The notes: generated by a model from the sequence alone, not told the origin. A stretch of 64,000 nt of DNA from Gari tellinella (GCA_922989275.2 OV277870.1:25688742-25752741); one strand, 5' to 3'. Numbered from the stretch's first letter, positions 10,247 to 19,933 are shown. Translations and numbers: made by a program.

Positions 10247-10382
10247 ACCCTTTACCCTATTGCTTGTTTCTAGTTTGAAAGATAGGTGACCACTGAAAAC
10301 AAGTTGAGAGTTATGTAGAATGCATATTCATGATTGTATAAAGTTAACTTTTTTCTTTAGAGAAGGAATAAATTTTAAGGTA
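10247..10382 (-). mobile_element. Family A fragment, core deleted
   Basis: AACCCTTTACCCTATTGCTT and AAGATAGGTGACCACTG are followed by a degenerate remnant, then CATGATTGTATAAAGTT and GAAGGAATAAATTT of the opposite arm. Confidence 0.55.
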
Positions 10383-10607
10383 TCAAAAGCACTATCTATT
10401 TAGTAATATTCACTTCTCATATTTCCTCTTTGTTACAACTTCTGACATTTATTTTCAAATATTTCAGATCAAAGCCTCACTTAATTATAATTTTATATGA
10501 ATTATCTATCTGTGAGAAACCCACCCACATAATTTTACCATACATCTCTATCAATTTACCTACGGTAATATATACACCGTACTATTGAAAGAGACATGTC
10601 TGCATGA

Positions 10608-10665
10608 GCAAACAGTGTAGACCTTGATCAGCATGCTCCTAAGGGTCTACACTATTTTCCCTTAG
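10608..10665. repeat. K-type hairpin core, degenerate
   Basis: CAAACAGTGTAGACCTTGAT faces AAGGGTCTACACTATTT, a shortened B-like core without B ends. Confidence 0.45.
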
Positions 10666-10689
10666 TTGAAAACTTTTGGATGAGCTACT

Positions 10690-10800
10690 GTATGATAAAA
10701 GAAATAAGTTCATATTTATTATTTCCTTGAAAAAGACCCGGTGAGGGATCGAAATGTTGGAACAAATAAAAGATCGGAAACACCATATTGCCTTGGTTGT
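10690..10800 (+). repeat. Possible retroelement 3' tail
   Basis: GAAAAAGACCCGGTGAGGGA then TCGAAATGTTGGAACAAATA. The phrase 'small GC stem, CGAAA-type, then AATAAA' resembles the 3' flank seen in some Penelope-like elements. This is family recall only; no ORF is present. Confidence 0.3.
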
Positions 10801-10976
10801 GTGTGTCTACTGCCTTTCTTTTTCTACAAAAGTTCATATTTAGGATAATTTCAGAGTGTCACGATACTTTGGATTTGAACAGAGCAAATGCAAATTGACA
10901 GTCTTTCATTGACCCCCCCCCCTTCCAAGACAAATGAACAATTCCCATTTACTTGTAGTATATATAAATTATATAA

Positions 10977-11196
10977 CCAAGTACTCAATACCCTTTTAAG
11001 CCTTTAATATATTCCTAATCTGAAGAAAAAATAGTACCAACTTATACAGTCATGGAGCAATTTTCTTCAATGGAGGAATAAATTAAAGGCATAAAAGGGC
11101 AAGTATTTATTTGAGTAATGATTTAAGTGATTAACTGTTTCCAAAACAAGGAACAGGCTTTGGGGTAATAGGTTTAATCTTCAATTTGTCATTATT
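10977..11196 (+). mobile_element. Family A remnant without core
   Basis: ACCCTTTTAAGCCTTTAATA, a left arm up to CAGTCATGGA, then directly the reverse arm (TTTTCTTCAATGGAGGAATA). The final AACAGGCTTTGGGGTAATAG end follows. Confidence 0.55.
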
Positions 11197-11254
11197 CTGA
11201 CCTTGGTTTACACCTACTAATTCTGTTCAACTTCAGAAACTAATCTAAGAATGT

Positions 11255-11508
11255 TTAACCCCTTTACCCCAATAGCCTGTTTATAGTTTTGAAGATAGGT
11301 GACCACTTAAAGCAGGTTGAAAGTAAAGCAGAATGTGCCTTAAGGCACATTCTGCTTTACTTTCAGCCTGCTTTAAGCTATTATCTGCTAGGATATAGAA
11401 AATATTTCTTATGATTCTTATTTGTAACACTATAAATTGGAATTATTTTCTTCAGTAGAGTAATAAATTAAAGGTGTAAAAAGGCGTATTTATGGCCGAA
11501 TGGGTTAA
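11255..11508 (-). mobile_element. Family A hairpin MITE, near complete
   Basis: TTAA at both ends (11255-11258, 11505-11508). It has ACCCCAATAGCCTGTTTATA, GATAGGTGACCACTTAAAGC, a perfect core AAAGTAAAGCAGAATGTGCC / GGCACATTCTGCTTTACTTT centred on TTAA, and GGCGTATTTATGG. At 254 bp this is a good reference copy. The core centre CCTTAAGG is itself a TTAA site, which matters for the nested insertions elsewhere. Confidence 0.85.
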
Positions 11509-11707
11509 ATTTGTAAATTTGAATCAATACTTGGTGCTTATACTGTATTGTAGTATTTCTTAGCATTTGATATTTTACTGTGACAAACAAAAATATCGGC
11601 GGATCTATTGGCTGTTCCCAATAGCACGATTATACGAAAATACAAATATAGGTGATGACTGTAGGCAAAACAGTCTCTAGCACGATGACGATGAACTTTG
11701 TAATAGC

Positions 11708-11959
11708 TTAAACCATTACCCAATAAAAACCCCTTTTTACACCTTTAATTTATTCCTCCACTAGAGAAAATAGTTGAAAATTATAAAGTAATAAATATGT
11801 ATGAAAAAAAATATTTTCTATATTTTAGCAAATTTTGGCTTAAAGCAGGCTGAAAGATAAGCAGAATGTGCCTTAGGACGCATTCTGCTTTACTTTCAAC
11901 ATGCTTTAAAGTGTCACCTATCTTCAATACTAGAAACAGGCTACAGGGTAATGGTTTAA
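11708..11959 (+). mobile_element. Family A hairpin MITE
   Basis: TTAAACCATTACCCAATAA to CAGGGTAATGGTTTAA, with core GCAGAATGTGCCTTAGGACG slightly degraded at the centre. Confidence 0.8.
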
Positions 11960-12413
11960 ACTCTTGGGGGAATTGTTATATTCCGTGCAAACAGTTTTGA
12001 TCCTGATTTCAGATACCGCTAAACCCATTACCCAATAAATACACCTTTTACGCCTTTAATTTATTCCTCCACTTAAGAAAATAGCTTTAATTCAAACAGT
12101 TATGAATGTGTATTGAAAGAAATATATTCTACAGTTTAGCAGATGGTAGCTTAAAGCAGGTTGAAAGTAAAGCAGAATGTGCCTTAAGGCACATTCTGCT
12201 TTACTTTCAACCTGTTTTAAGTGGTTGTGGTCATCTATTTTCAATTTTAGAAATAGACTATGGTGTAACGGGTTAATGTAGCGTGTTGTCAGGATAAAAA
12301 TGTTTGACACTCCAACCCTATTTTGGAAATAATCTTTTTACAGAACAATAGAAGACTAGTCAATAATCTTTTCAGATGAAAAAATTACCCAGCATGCAAA
12401 GATTTAAACAAGC
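11958..12413 (-). mobile_element. Family C element split at its core by an A element
   Basis: The left piece has GTGCAAACAGTTTTGATCCT. The right piece has GTCAGGATAAAAATGTTTGA, then TTACCCAGCATGCAAAGATT. The A copy at 12020-12276 sits where the C palindrome should turn. Confidence 0.65.
12020..12276 (+). mobile_element. Family A hairpin MITE nested in C core
   Basis: TAAACCCATTACCCAATAAA to GTGTAACGGGTTAA, with intact core GCAGAATGTGCC / GGCACATTCTGC. It is flanked on both sides by complementary C core halves. Confidence 0.8.
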
Positions 12414-12658
12414 TGATACTGTGCATGTCTCGCAGTGTGGTGGTGAACATGTCTACGGTTGCTAAGCAATAGCTAAGACAATGACTTATTGTTGAAACTT
12501 ATGTTTTGTGAGCAATTTTAACCTATAACTTCATAAATACGCCTTTTTACGTTTTTATTGATTTCTCCCCTTAAGCAAAATAGTTCCAATCTATACAGTT
12601 ATGGTATAAGATAATAGCTTTTAGTAGGCTGAAAATAAAGCAGAATACTCCTTGAAGG

Positions 12659-13092
12659 GACTCGCAACCGGAAGGTGTACTTGTCAAAATAAAATACTCA
12701 AATAAAAGCAAATTTGTGGCATTATTTGGCTGCTGACATTAAAAAAATATTATCAGTCCAAAAAAAGTCTCAAGAATCGTCACCGAATCTTAGGTTTTTT
12801 TAGATATTTTCCATCGTTTTTCTATAGCGTTAGCTAACAGTATAGTTGTTGTTGTTGCTTCTCTACACAGGCTCAGACATAAACCCGAGCCGAATAAAGT
12901 ACTATCAACCGCTACCAGTGAAGTACGTTAATTCGCTACCATATATATAGAGAGCGCTGGTAGCCGAGGGGAAAAAGGTGTTTCCTCATTTTTCATGTTT
13001 ATTATCCTAAACTAAATCTTACCCATTTATATAAGAATTTGACATATATTTACAAATTACTATTTTTAATGCTAAATCCGGTTGCGAGCCCC
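12659..13092. mobile_element. ~430-bp TIR element, CTCGCAACCGG ends
   Basis: ACTCGCAACCGGA at the left and TCCGGTTGCGAGCCC at the right form the TIR. The A core sequences CTTGAAGG and CTTCAAGG flank it; they differ by one base and could be an 8-bp target duplication. Exact borders are ambiguous because the host core is itself palindromic. The interior is unique, with a GTTGTTGTTGTTG run and no ORF. Confidence 0.6.
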
Positions 13093-13153
13093 TTCAAGGC
13101 AAATTGCTTTATTTTCAACCTGCTTTAAATAATCACCTGTATTTAAAACTAGA

Positions 13154-14936
13154 GCAAGGGTCACCATAGCCCTAAATCGCTCACCTGGTACACCATGTAA
13201 AATTTGACCTATAGTGAGCTAGATTATGACTGGACATGACCAACATTATCAACCTCTAGCGTTTCCACTAGTTTTTGACCAGACACAATCCTATTTTGAT
13301 TTTGCACCTAATGTTGATGTAGGCAAACAATCTGACAATATTTCATTCAAATCAAATGAGATTAGTATATAATAGCCTCTAAGGTTTTTCTGATTTGACC
13401 TACCCGGCTGTACTTTTTCCAAGGTTCAGTGTAAAATTTCCATGGAATATGAATAATTTACGTGGAATTTACATGGAATTCTAAAAGTTCCATGGTTATT
13501 CGTAACAATTTCCAAGGTTTTTGTTTAGTCACCAAAATTTCCATGGTTTATGCATGCTTATGAACAAAAAAACCACGTAAATATCAAGAAAAAACCTTGG
13601 AAACTCTTAAAACCTTGGCAAAAGCTCGGAAAAATTGGACTTTGGCAAAAATAAACACGGAACAATCTCGGAAATAAGAACTTAACCATTTTTTAGCACG
13701 GAAAATCCTTGTAAAATAATAACTTAAACAATTTGCACCTCGTAAAAATTGTACTTAGACATTTTCCAGCACGGAAAAACCTTGGAAGTACAACTTAGTG
13801 AATTATAAATATAAGAAATATTTGCTACAATTGTAAGTTTCACAAAACAGTGAATATTATACACACCCAGGACACCAGCTCACAACAATCAGAGGTCAGA
13901 GATTTAAGTTGTCTGTTTATCTATACTTTAAAATGTGAATGTGGCAAAAATTAAAGACTCCAAACCAGTTCAGACTCCTGACAAAAGATTCATGGTAAGT
14001 TACATAACTTACATAAATACAATTTTATCATGATCATAATATATTTTGGATATTTACATGATACAAACAAAAGCATGTGGTACCCCACCCACTAGTAGTT
14101 AACTATTCCTCGTATATATATACTTTTCCATGGTATTTTGTCGAAACCACGTAAAATGGTTCTAATATTTCCATGGTTTTTTCCTAAATATTTTACAAGG
14201 ATTCCTCGTAAACTTTTCCGAGGATTTTTTGTTTCCGTGGTTTCCTTGGAAATTAAATATTTTACAAGGATTCCTCGTAAACTTTTCCGAGGTATTTTGT
14301 CAAACCATGTAAAAACCAAGGTCTTGTATTTTCTAAGGTTTTCTCGTCTTTTTTCCAAGGTTTTTGTAATATGACCGTCCGAATACTCCGTGGTTTTTTC
14401 CATGGTTTTTTTTCATAAAACCTAGGAAAAAGTACAGCCGGGAAATGACCAAGTTTTTGACCCGACATGACTCATATTCCAAGCTGGCCTAGATATTACT
14501 AGGCAAACATTCTGACCAATATTCCATTAACTCATAAGCGATTAACAATTATCAGTGCTCACCTCAATGCATGCTAGTTGATTAAAGTGTGTCAAAATGA
14601 GTTAGTATGAGGCTATTGCGCAATGAGTCAAAATGAGTCTCTATGGCTTAATAGGATAATTATGCATTAAAATCTAATGAGATTTGTACCCCCTAGAATT
14701 TTAACAAAGCTTTTCAATGATTTCACCTAGTGACCTAGTTTTTGACCAGACATGACCCACATTCAAACTTGACCTTGATTTCATCAAGAAAAACATTGGC
14801 ATTAAGTTTCATGAAGATCGGATGAAATTTGTAACCGCTAGAGTGTTAAGGAACCAATTGTGAACAGACGGACAGACGACAGACATCCAGTGATCCTTAA
14901 AGCTCACCTTGGCACTTTGTGCCAGATGAGCTAAAA
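13154..14936 (-). repeat. J repeat, minus strand, interrupted by a 1-kb TIR element
   Basis: CAAGGGTCACCATAGCCCTA and ATCGCTCACCTGG at one end; CACCTTGGCACTTTGTGCCA at the other. The TGACCAAGTTTTTGACC units break at 13402 and resume at 14443. Confidence 0.7.
13403..14442. mobile_element. 1,040-bp TIR element, CCCGGCTGTACTTTTTCC ends
   Basis: The 18-bp TIR CCCGGCTGTACTTTTTCC is perfectly repeated in inverse (GGAAAAAGTACAGCCGGG). The interior is dominated by CCATGG, CCTTGG and CCTCGG words next to T- or A-rich runs, in both orientations. A 67-bp offset direct repeat of about 38 bp begins near 14187 and 14254 (ATTTTACAAGGATTCCTCGT). Small ORFs here are by-products of this composition. No TSD could be fixed with confidence. 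Confidence 0.75.
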
Positions 14937-15099
14937 AGGCTAAGAAGTAAAAGGTTAAGACAAGGACTTAAAACTGAAACAATTTAAAGGGTTTTAAAAT
15001 TTACGTAGCCATCATTATGATATATCTACCTATTTAAGTTTCTGATGACGGTTTCTCAATGTTACTTGGCGAGAATTAAATTGCCCAGAGAATAATGGC

Positions 15100-15655
15100 A
15101 TAGAATGGACAGATTTTACCATTAATTTTCATCTATCATCAACACCGCTTACTCAAAAACTTGGATTCTTATACAGTTGCTGCCTTGCACAATTCCCAAT
15201 CCACCAATATCACCAATCCTTGAATTTGACCTTGACTATGACCTAGTTGGACTTAAAAGAATTGTAAATGGGCTATTTTCTTGGTTAACTAGATTTTACC
15301 ATTTCGTCTAGCATCAACACTGCTTACTCAAATACAATTTGTTGCCTTGGATCATTCCCTATCCACCAACCTTATCACCCAACCTTGATTTGATCTTGAC
15401 CTACTTTGAATTTAGAATATTTTACATGGACTTTTTCTTGGTTAACTAGTTTTTACGGTTTCATCGTCTAGCATCAACAATACTCACTAATATGCTTTAA
15501 TACATAAACAATTGTTGTCGTGGACCATTATCTATTAAACCATATTACCCAACCTCAATATGACCTTAACATTGAACTAAATTTGACTTTGAAAAAATTC
15601 AGAATAATATGTCAAGAATATCACCGGGGGCATAAGCGTTTATTGAATGTGGTCT
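15100..15655. repeat. ~165-170-bp tandem repeat, molluscan type
   Basis: Three diverged units share the phrase 'AGCATCAACA ... CTTACTCAAA' (near 15137, 15310, 15472), TTGACCTTGACTATGACC-like blocks and TTTTCTTGGTTAACTAG. The block ends CCGGGGGCATAAGCG, a phrase I associate with mollusc repeats. Confidence 0.6.
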
Positions 15656-15664
15656 TGTTTCAAG

Positions 15665-15877
15665 TACAGTAAAAACTCTCCATTACGACCACTAAATTGT
15701 GTCAAATATTAGTCATGTAATACAGCTAGGTGACTGCTTAAAGCAATGTGAAAGTGAAACAGAAAGCTCCTACAGGAGCTTTCTGTTTCACTTTCACATT
15801 GCTTTAAGCTGTCACCTGTCTTTTATACAGACAATAAGCCTTCTTTCTAGTGGACGTTATAGAGAGGTTCTACTGTA
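15665..15877 (+). mobile_element. Family F hairpin MITE, complete, TA flanks
   Basis: TA then CAGTAAAAACTCTCCATTAC at the left; GTTATAGAGAGGTTCTACTG then TA at the right. The core GTGAAACAGAAAGCTCC / GGAGCTTTCTGTTTCAC is perfect. TIR and TA target fit the Tc1/mariner/pogo group. Confidence 0.8.
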
Positions 15878-16064
15878 GTTTTGCTTTGATTTTTTACTCT
15901 TTCTTTTTAAACTTTTTTCAAGTATTTGGTTAGGATTTCAAGTTTATGCTAACAATTTGTAATCACAGGAGACCCGTTTTTCTTATATTTGCGACTTAAT
16001 AACTTTTGAAAAATTGAAGTAGTTTTTGTTCTGTTTGTCTCCTAGATACACTCCTACAAAGTTC

Positions 16065-16172
16065 TGTAACTCTTACCAATAGTGCTAGCGGCGGATATAT
16101 CTCTAAGTGATAACCTTTGCAAACAGTTTGGATTTTTAAAGTTTGAAATACTCCCCTTATCTGGAGCCCTGT
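16065..16172. mobile_element. Chimera of C left arm and E right end
   Basis: TGCTAGCGGCGGATATATCT to TGCAAACAGTTTGGAT (C, reversed) changes at about 16137 into the E arm TTGAAATACTCCCCTTATCT ending GGAGCCCTG. Confidence 0.55.
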
Positions 16173-16199
16173 AATAAACATTACTGATCCAGCTCTTGG

Positions 16200-16490
16200 T
16201 GTACAGTCTATGATGTATACAAAGCTCATGATAAGATGATTATTTCAAATACTAACTTCTTTCAGCTTTCACTAAACCCTATGTTGTGACCACTCATTAG
16301 TTTCGAGACGGTTCTAATGAGTGGTGACAAGAATTGTCTCGAAGAGACGATTCTAATGAGTGGTGACAAGAATCAACTCGAAGAGACAATTCTAATGAGT
16401 GGTGATCGAATCGACTCAAAGAGACATTTCTAATGAGTGGTCACAAAGGCAAAAAAAGTCATTTTTTATTTATCTCACACTTCTCAGGAG
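16200..16490. mobile_element. Family E variant with expanded centre
   Basis: This variant carries GACCACTCATTAG instead of GACTACTCATTAG and lacks clean E ends. Its centre has become a short tandem array (see 16291-16446). Confidence 0.5.
16291..16446 (+). repeat. 39-bp tandem array of an E hairpin centre
   Basis: GAGTGGTGACAAGAAT recurs with starts near 16321, 16360, 16399 and 16437. Each unit contains one arm pair around CTCGAAGAGAC, so every unit can refold as a small hairpin. Confidence 0.8.
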
Positions 16491-16516
16491 CCAATTTGAT
16501 ATCTGATAGCATTATC

Positions 16517-16765
16517 TTAACCCTTTGAACCCTAGTCCCGCATATAGGCATCCTTTTCAAACAGTGTACATGTGAATAGTGCACTTGTCCTATGCAAACA
16601 GTGAAGACCCAGATCAGAGGGCTCCTTTCGGAGCCCTCTGATCAGGGTTTTCACTGTTTGTCATAATTCCAAACATTGACAAAGAACCCTTAAAAGTCAG
16701 AAATGGACTAGACTAAAATGGAAACTGGAATTGTCCATTTAAAGGTTCAGGGAGGAAAGAGTTAA
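16517..16765 (-). mobile_element. Family B hairpin MITE, complete
   Basis: TTAACCCTTTGAACCCTAGT to GGGAGGAAAGAGTTAA, 249 bp with TTAA at both ends. The core AACAGTGAAGACCCAGATCA, GAGGGCTCC then GGAGCCCTCTGATCAGGG is intact. Confidence 0.85.
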
Positions 16766-16804
16766 GGGTTAAGAAGCCCCTAGGAGTATAATATAGTACT
16801 CATT

Positions 16805-16997
16805 CAGGGCTCAATATAACAATGGAGTTAACTGAACAAATCCAACATTGTCTCACTCATACAGCACCAAATCCTATGGTGGTACTACTCATTAGAATCG
16901 TCTCGAAGAGACGATTCTAATGAGTAGTGACACCATAGGGTTTAATGCAGAAATAAAGATTTTGGTATTTGAAATACTCCCCTTATCTGGAGCCCTG
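16805..16997 (-). mobile_element. Family E hairpin MITE (outer copy of a palindromic cluster)
   Basis: CAGGGCTCAATATAAC to CTTATCTGGAGCCCTG with a perfect central palindrome. Its 3' flank to 17085 is repeated in inverse upstream of the E copy at 17459. Confidence 0.8.
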
Positions 16998-17088
16998 CAG
17001 ATACACTTACCAAACTGCATGATACATGCCTGAAAACTGTACACAGTATTTGCAGAATTGTCAATTTAACAAAATACTAAATCTTAAA

Positions 17089-17266
17089 CAATGGAGTTAA
17101 CTGAACAAATCCAACATTGTCTCACTCATACAGCACCAAATCCTATGGTGGTACTACTCATTAGAATCGTCTCTTTGAGACGATTCTAATGAGTAGTGAC
17201 ACCATAGGGTTCAAAGCAGAAATAAAGATTTTAATTTTTGAAAAACTCCCCTTATCTGGAGCCCTG
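17089..17266 (-). mobile_element. Family E hairpin MITE, left end missing
   Basis: It starts within the arm (CAATGGAGTTAACTGAACAA) and ends CTTATCTGGAGCCCTG. The central palindrome is intact. Confidence 0.75.
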
Positions 17267-17458
17267 CTCATTGCTTTGACAATTAAACACTTCCTCCAGA
17301 AACAATCACTGTAAAATGTTTGTGATTGTAGTACTATTGGGCATCTGTAAATTGTAGTGAAAAACATCTCAAGATTTAGTATTTTGTTAAATTGACAATT
17401 CTGCAAATACTGTGTACAGTTTTCAGGCATGTATCATGCAGTTTGGTAAGTGTATCTG

Positions 17459-17637
17459 CAGGGCTCCAGATAAGGGGAGTATTTCAAATACCAAAATCTT
17501 TATTTCTGCATTAAACCCTATGGTGTCACTACTCATTAGAATCGTCTCTTCGAGACGATTCTAATGAGTAGTAACACCATAGGATTTGGTGCTGAGATGA
17601 GTGAGAAAATGTTGGATTTTGTTCAGTTAACGCCCTA
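17459..17637 (+). mobile_element. Family E hairpin MITE, right end missing
   Basis: CAGGGCTCCAGATAAG at the left, intact centre, ending within the arm at TTGTTCAGTTAAC. Confidence 0.75.
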
Positions 17638-17689
17638 TAGTATGGTCTCCAATGAATATCTCCCGTGGAAAGATCTTGGTTTATTCTAG

Positions 17690-17800
17690 AACTATTCCAG
17701 AATAATTTCTTGAATATTCATGAACAATTTTAGATGTGGCAATTAAACAATTACATTCATGAATATTCTACAAAAATTCTAGAAATTTGATATTTTTAGA
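17690..17800. repeat. Inverted repeat with heat-shock-element-like spacing
   Basis: TTGAATATTCATGAAC pairs with ATTCATGAATATTC downstream. TTCTAGAACTATTCCAGAA contains alternating TTC/GAA triplets like a heat-shock element, though with one 3-nt gap. Confidence 0.3.
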
Positions 17801-17947
17801 ACCATTGTTTTACAATTACAAAAGTTCTTAAACTCCTTTTGTAGAGTGTGTAATTTTAATTAGTTCTTGAGGCTCTAGAATGGTAAGACTCACATTTGAC
17901 CAAGGTGTGTCAATTTGACTGTTAATTAATTCTTATTTCCAATATGC

Positions 17948-18330
17948 CTCCACCAAATCTTTGATGTGACCATTCAATAAAACTGTTTAACTCTTTCCTC
18001 CCTAAAACTTTAAATGGACAATTCCAGATTCCATTTTAATCTAGTCCATTTCAGACTTTTAAGGGCTGTTTTTGTCAAATTATTTGGCATTATGACAAAC
18101 AGTGAAGACCCTGATCAGAGAGCTCCTTTCGGAGCCCTCTGATCTTGGTCTTCACTGTTTGCATAGGACAAGTGTACTATTCACATGTACACTGTTTGAA
18201 AAGGACGCCTATATATGCGGGACTAGGGTTCAAAGAGTTAAATGGTACAATGAGTGATCACACCATAGAAATTGGTTTGGGCATGAGAATTTTGGATTTT
18301 GAAATATGCACATTTTATCTGGAGCTCTGA
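17948..18330 (-). mobile_element. Family E element split by a B element
   Basis: Left: CCACCAAATCTTTGATGTGA. Right: CACACCATAGAAATTGGTTT to TTTATCTGGAGCTCTG. B sits near the centre and the E hairpin is lost. Confidence 0.55.
17987..18241 (+). mobile_element. Family B hairpin MITE, complete, nested in E
   Basis: TTAACTCTTTCCTCCCTAAA to AGGGTTCAAAGAGTTAA, 255 bp, TTAA at both ends, intact core. Confidence 0.85.
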
Positions 18331-18542
18331 GTCATTCTTATCACAGAGACCAGATTAACACTGGATTAATGGAGGATAATTGAATTACTGAAGTTTGAAT
18401 TATGCAGATTTTGAATTATATATAGATTTACTTGGGAAAGGTTTGGGATTGCCAATAAAAGTTATTTAACAAGAAATGAGGTTTAAGCAACTCTGGGTAA
18501 ACTGCTACAAACTGTTATTGAAATGCAATAATGAACAATATC

Positions 18543-18738
18543 CAGAGCTGTAGATAAGGGGAGTATTTCAAAAATTACAATCTTTATATCTGCACCAAAC
18601 CCTATGGTGTCACTACTCATTAGAATCGTCTCGTAGAGATGATTCTAATGAGTAGTAACACTATAGGGTTTAGTGCAGACATGAAGAAGAAAATGTTGAA
18701 AAAACTTTGGTTCATACTCCCTCTTATCTTTAGCCCTG
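18543..18738 (+). mobile_element. Family E hairpin MITE
   Basis: CAGAGCTGTAGATAAGG to CTTATCTTTAGCCCTG; central palindrome with a few mismatches. Confidence 0.75.
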
Positions 18739-18761
18739 AATTATCTATATATAAAATTTAC

Positions 18762-18907
18762 CTGAAAATCCCTTTGGACCCATAGTATCCCATACAAGAC
18801 TTCCATTTCCTCTGCTCACGAACCCTACACCTTTCACTATGATCCTCATCTTTAGGGTACTTCCGCTCACTCAAATGAAACCTCTTAAATCCATGACTTC
18901 CCGGCAT
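18762..18907 (-). CDS. Candidate coding exon (partial gene), unrecognised
   Basis: On the minus strand an ATG at 18907-18905 opens a frame of 48 codons with no stop. It runs to a good donor (CTGAAAATC on + is GATTTTCAG followed by GTAAAT), leaving phase 2. An in-frame TAA lies 15 bases upstream of the ATG, so this would be a first coding exon. The peptide is basic and rich in R, K, E, C, W and Y, with no family I recognise. The segment is not part of any hairpin family, unlike almost everything around it. A chance ORF beside a fortuitous donor is the main alternative. Confidence 0.25.
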
Positions 18908-18992
18908 AATTGAATCACAGTTTTATTGATAATCCAAAGATATGTACTAGAGAGTTTGTCCTACCTAGGATCCTCTGCCTGCGTTTGACAAT

Positions 18993-19471
18993 TTAAACCA
19001 TTACTCCGTTGATACATATTTATACACATTAATTTATTCCTTCATTGAAGGAAATAATTCCAATTTAAACAGTCATGAACAGGCACTGTAAGAAATATTT
19101 TCTATTATACTAGCAGATGATAGCTTAAAGCACGCTGAAAGTTAAGCAGAATGCACCTTAACTCTTTCCTCCCTGAAAATTTAAATGTACAATTCCAGTT
19201 TCGGTTTTAGTCTATTCCATTTCTGGCTTTGTCCATTTTTGGCATTATGACAAACAGTAAAGACCCTGATCAGAGGGCTCCTTTCGGAGCCCTCTGATCT
19301 GGGTCTTCACTGTTTGCACAGGACAAGTGTACTATTTACATGTACACTGTTTGAAAAGGACGTCTATATGCGGGACTAGGGTTCAAAGGGTTAAAGCACA
19401 TTCTGCTTCACTTTCAACCTGCTTTAAGTGGCCACCTTTCTTCTAAAACAGAAATAGGAGTAAAGGATTAA
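18993..19471 (+). mobile_element. Family A element with B inserted at its central TTAA
   Basis: TTAAACCATTACTCCGTTG, left core arm ending GCAGAATGCACC, then B (19158-19394), then right core arm AGCACATTCTGCTTCACTTT, ending TAAAGGATTAA. The intact A centre elsewhere is CCTTAAGG, so B used that TTAA. Confidence 0.85.
19158..19394 (+). mobile_element. Family B hairpin MITE nested in A core centre
   Basis: TTAACTCTTTCCTCCCTG to GGGTTCAAAGGGTTAA, intact core. TTAA at both ends is the host core's TTAA duplicated. Confidence 0.85.
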
Positions 19472-19504
19472 AAACAATACGTACACCCAATCAGAATAAG
19501 ACTT

Positions 19505-19605
19505 GCTTTAAGTATAAGGCTGCTTAAACTAAGATGAAAGCAAAGCAGAAAACTAAAGGAGCTTTCTGTTTTTAAGTCACTTTCACTCAGTTTCTAAGTT
19601 AATCC
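19505..19605 (+). mobile_element. Family F core, degenerate
   Basis: AAGATGAAAGCAAAGCAGAA and AAGGAGCTTTCTGTTTT flank a damaged centre. The ends are not recognisable. Confidence 0.45.
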
Positions 19606-19867
19606 TGCTAACGAGTTTTCCAATTATGAATAGCGACTGTACATGTACAATATTGTAGCTCTATACTCCATTTGTACTACCTCTTTCTCCTTGTTTTGTC
19701 GATGTCATTAAATTTCCTTGTAACTCCAACACAAACATGTGTATAACTAGTTTTAGGCTAAATTATATATTTCATAATTATGGTCTATTTCATTTTTCGA
19801 AAAATTACCTGTTTATGTGGATTTGTATGCTGTTTTTAGACAATATCTAAGAAATATGAAAGTTAAA

Positions 19868-19933
19868 CAAACAGTGTAGACCCTGATCAGAGGGCTCCTT
19901 AAGGAGCCCTCTGATCAGGGTCTACACTGTTTG
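19868..19933. repeat. K-type hairpin: perfect 66-bp palindrome
   Basis: Two 31-bp arms (start CAAACAGTGTAGACCCTGAT, then CAGAGGGCTCC) with no mismatch around a TTAA centre. It lacks the B ends that normally surround this core. Confidence 0.85.

Larger units (their letters stand above)
12527..14957 (+). mobile_element. Family A element carrying three nested insertions
   Basis: A left arm (AATACGCCTTTTTACG, 12535) and left core arm (GTAGGCTGAAAATAAAGCAG) stop at 12658. The right core arm resumes at 13093 (GCTTTATTTTCAACCTGCTT) and runs to TTAAAACTAGAGCAA, where a J repeat begins. A weak A end (GGCTAAGAAGTAAAAGGTTA) follows the J repeat at 14938. The nest is A containing a 'CTCGCAACCGG' element and J, with J containing the CCCGGCTG element. 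Confidence 0.55.
16820..17640. repeat. 0.8-kb inverted repeat built on three E copies
   Basis: Arms of about 260 bp (16823-17085 and 17372-17637) comprise an E copy plus a shared 88-bp non-E flank (ATACACTTACCAAACTGCAT ... ACTAAATCTT). A third E copy (17089-17266) lies in the loop. The loop copy shares the outer copy's variant GGTGGTACTACTCATTAG, so it arose by local duplication. Confidence 0.8.

Noticed and set aside
14092..14468. Overlapping open frames of 68-103 codons on both strands
   Set aside because: They are produced by the repetitive CCATGG/CCTCGG word structure of the 1,040-bp TIR element; the peptide is internally repetitive for the same reason.
16291..16446. CRISPR-like regularly spaced repeat
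   Set aside because: The 39-bp units are contiguous with no unique spacers, the context is a eukaryotic MITE, and no cas-like gene is present.
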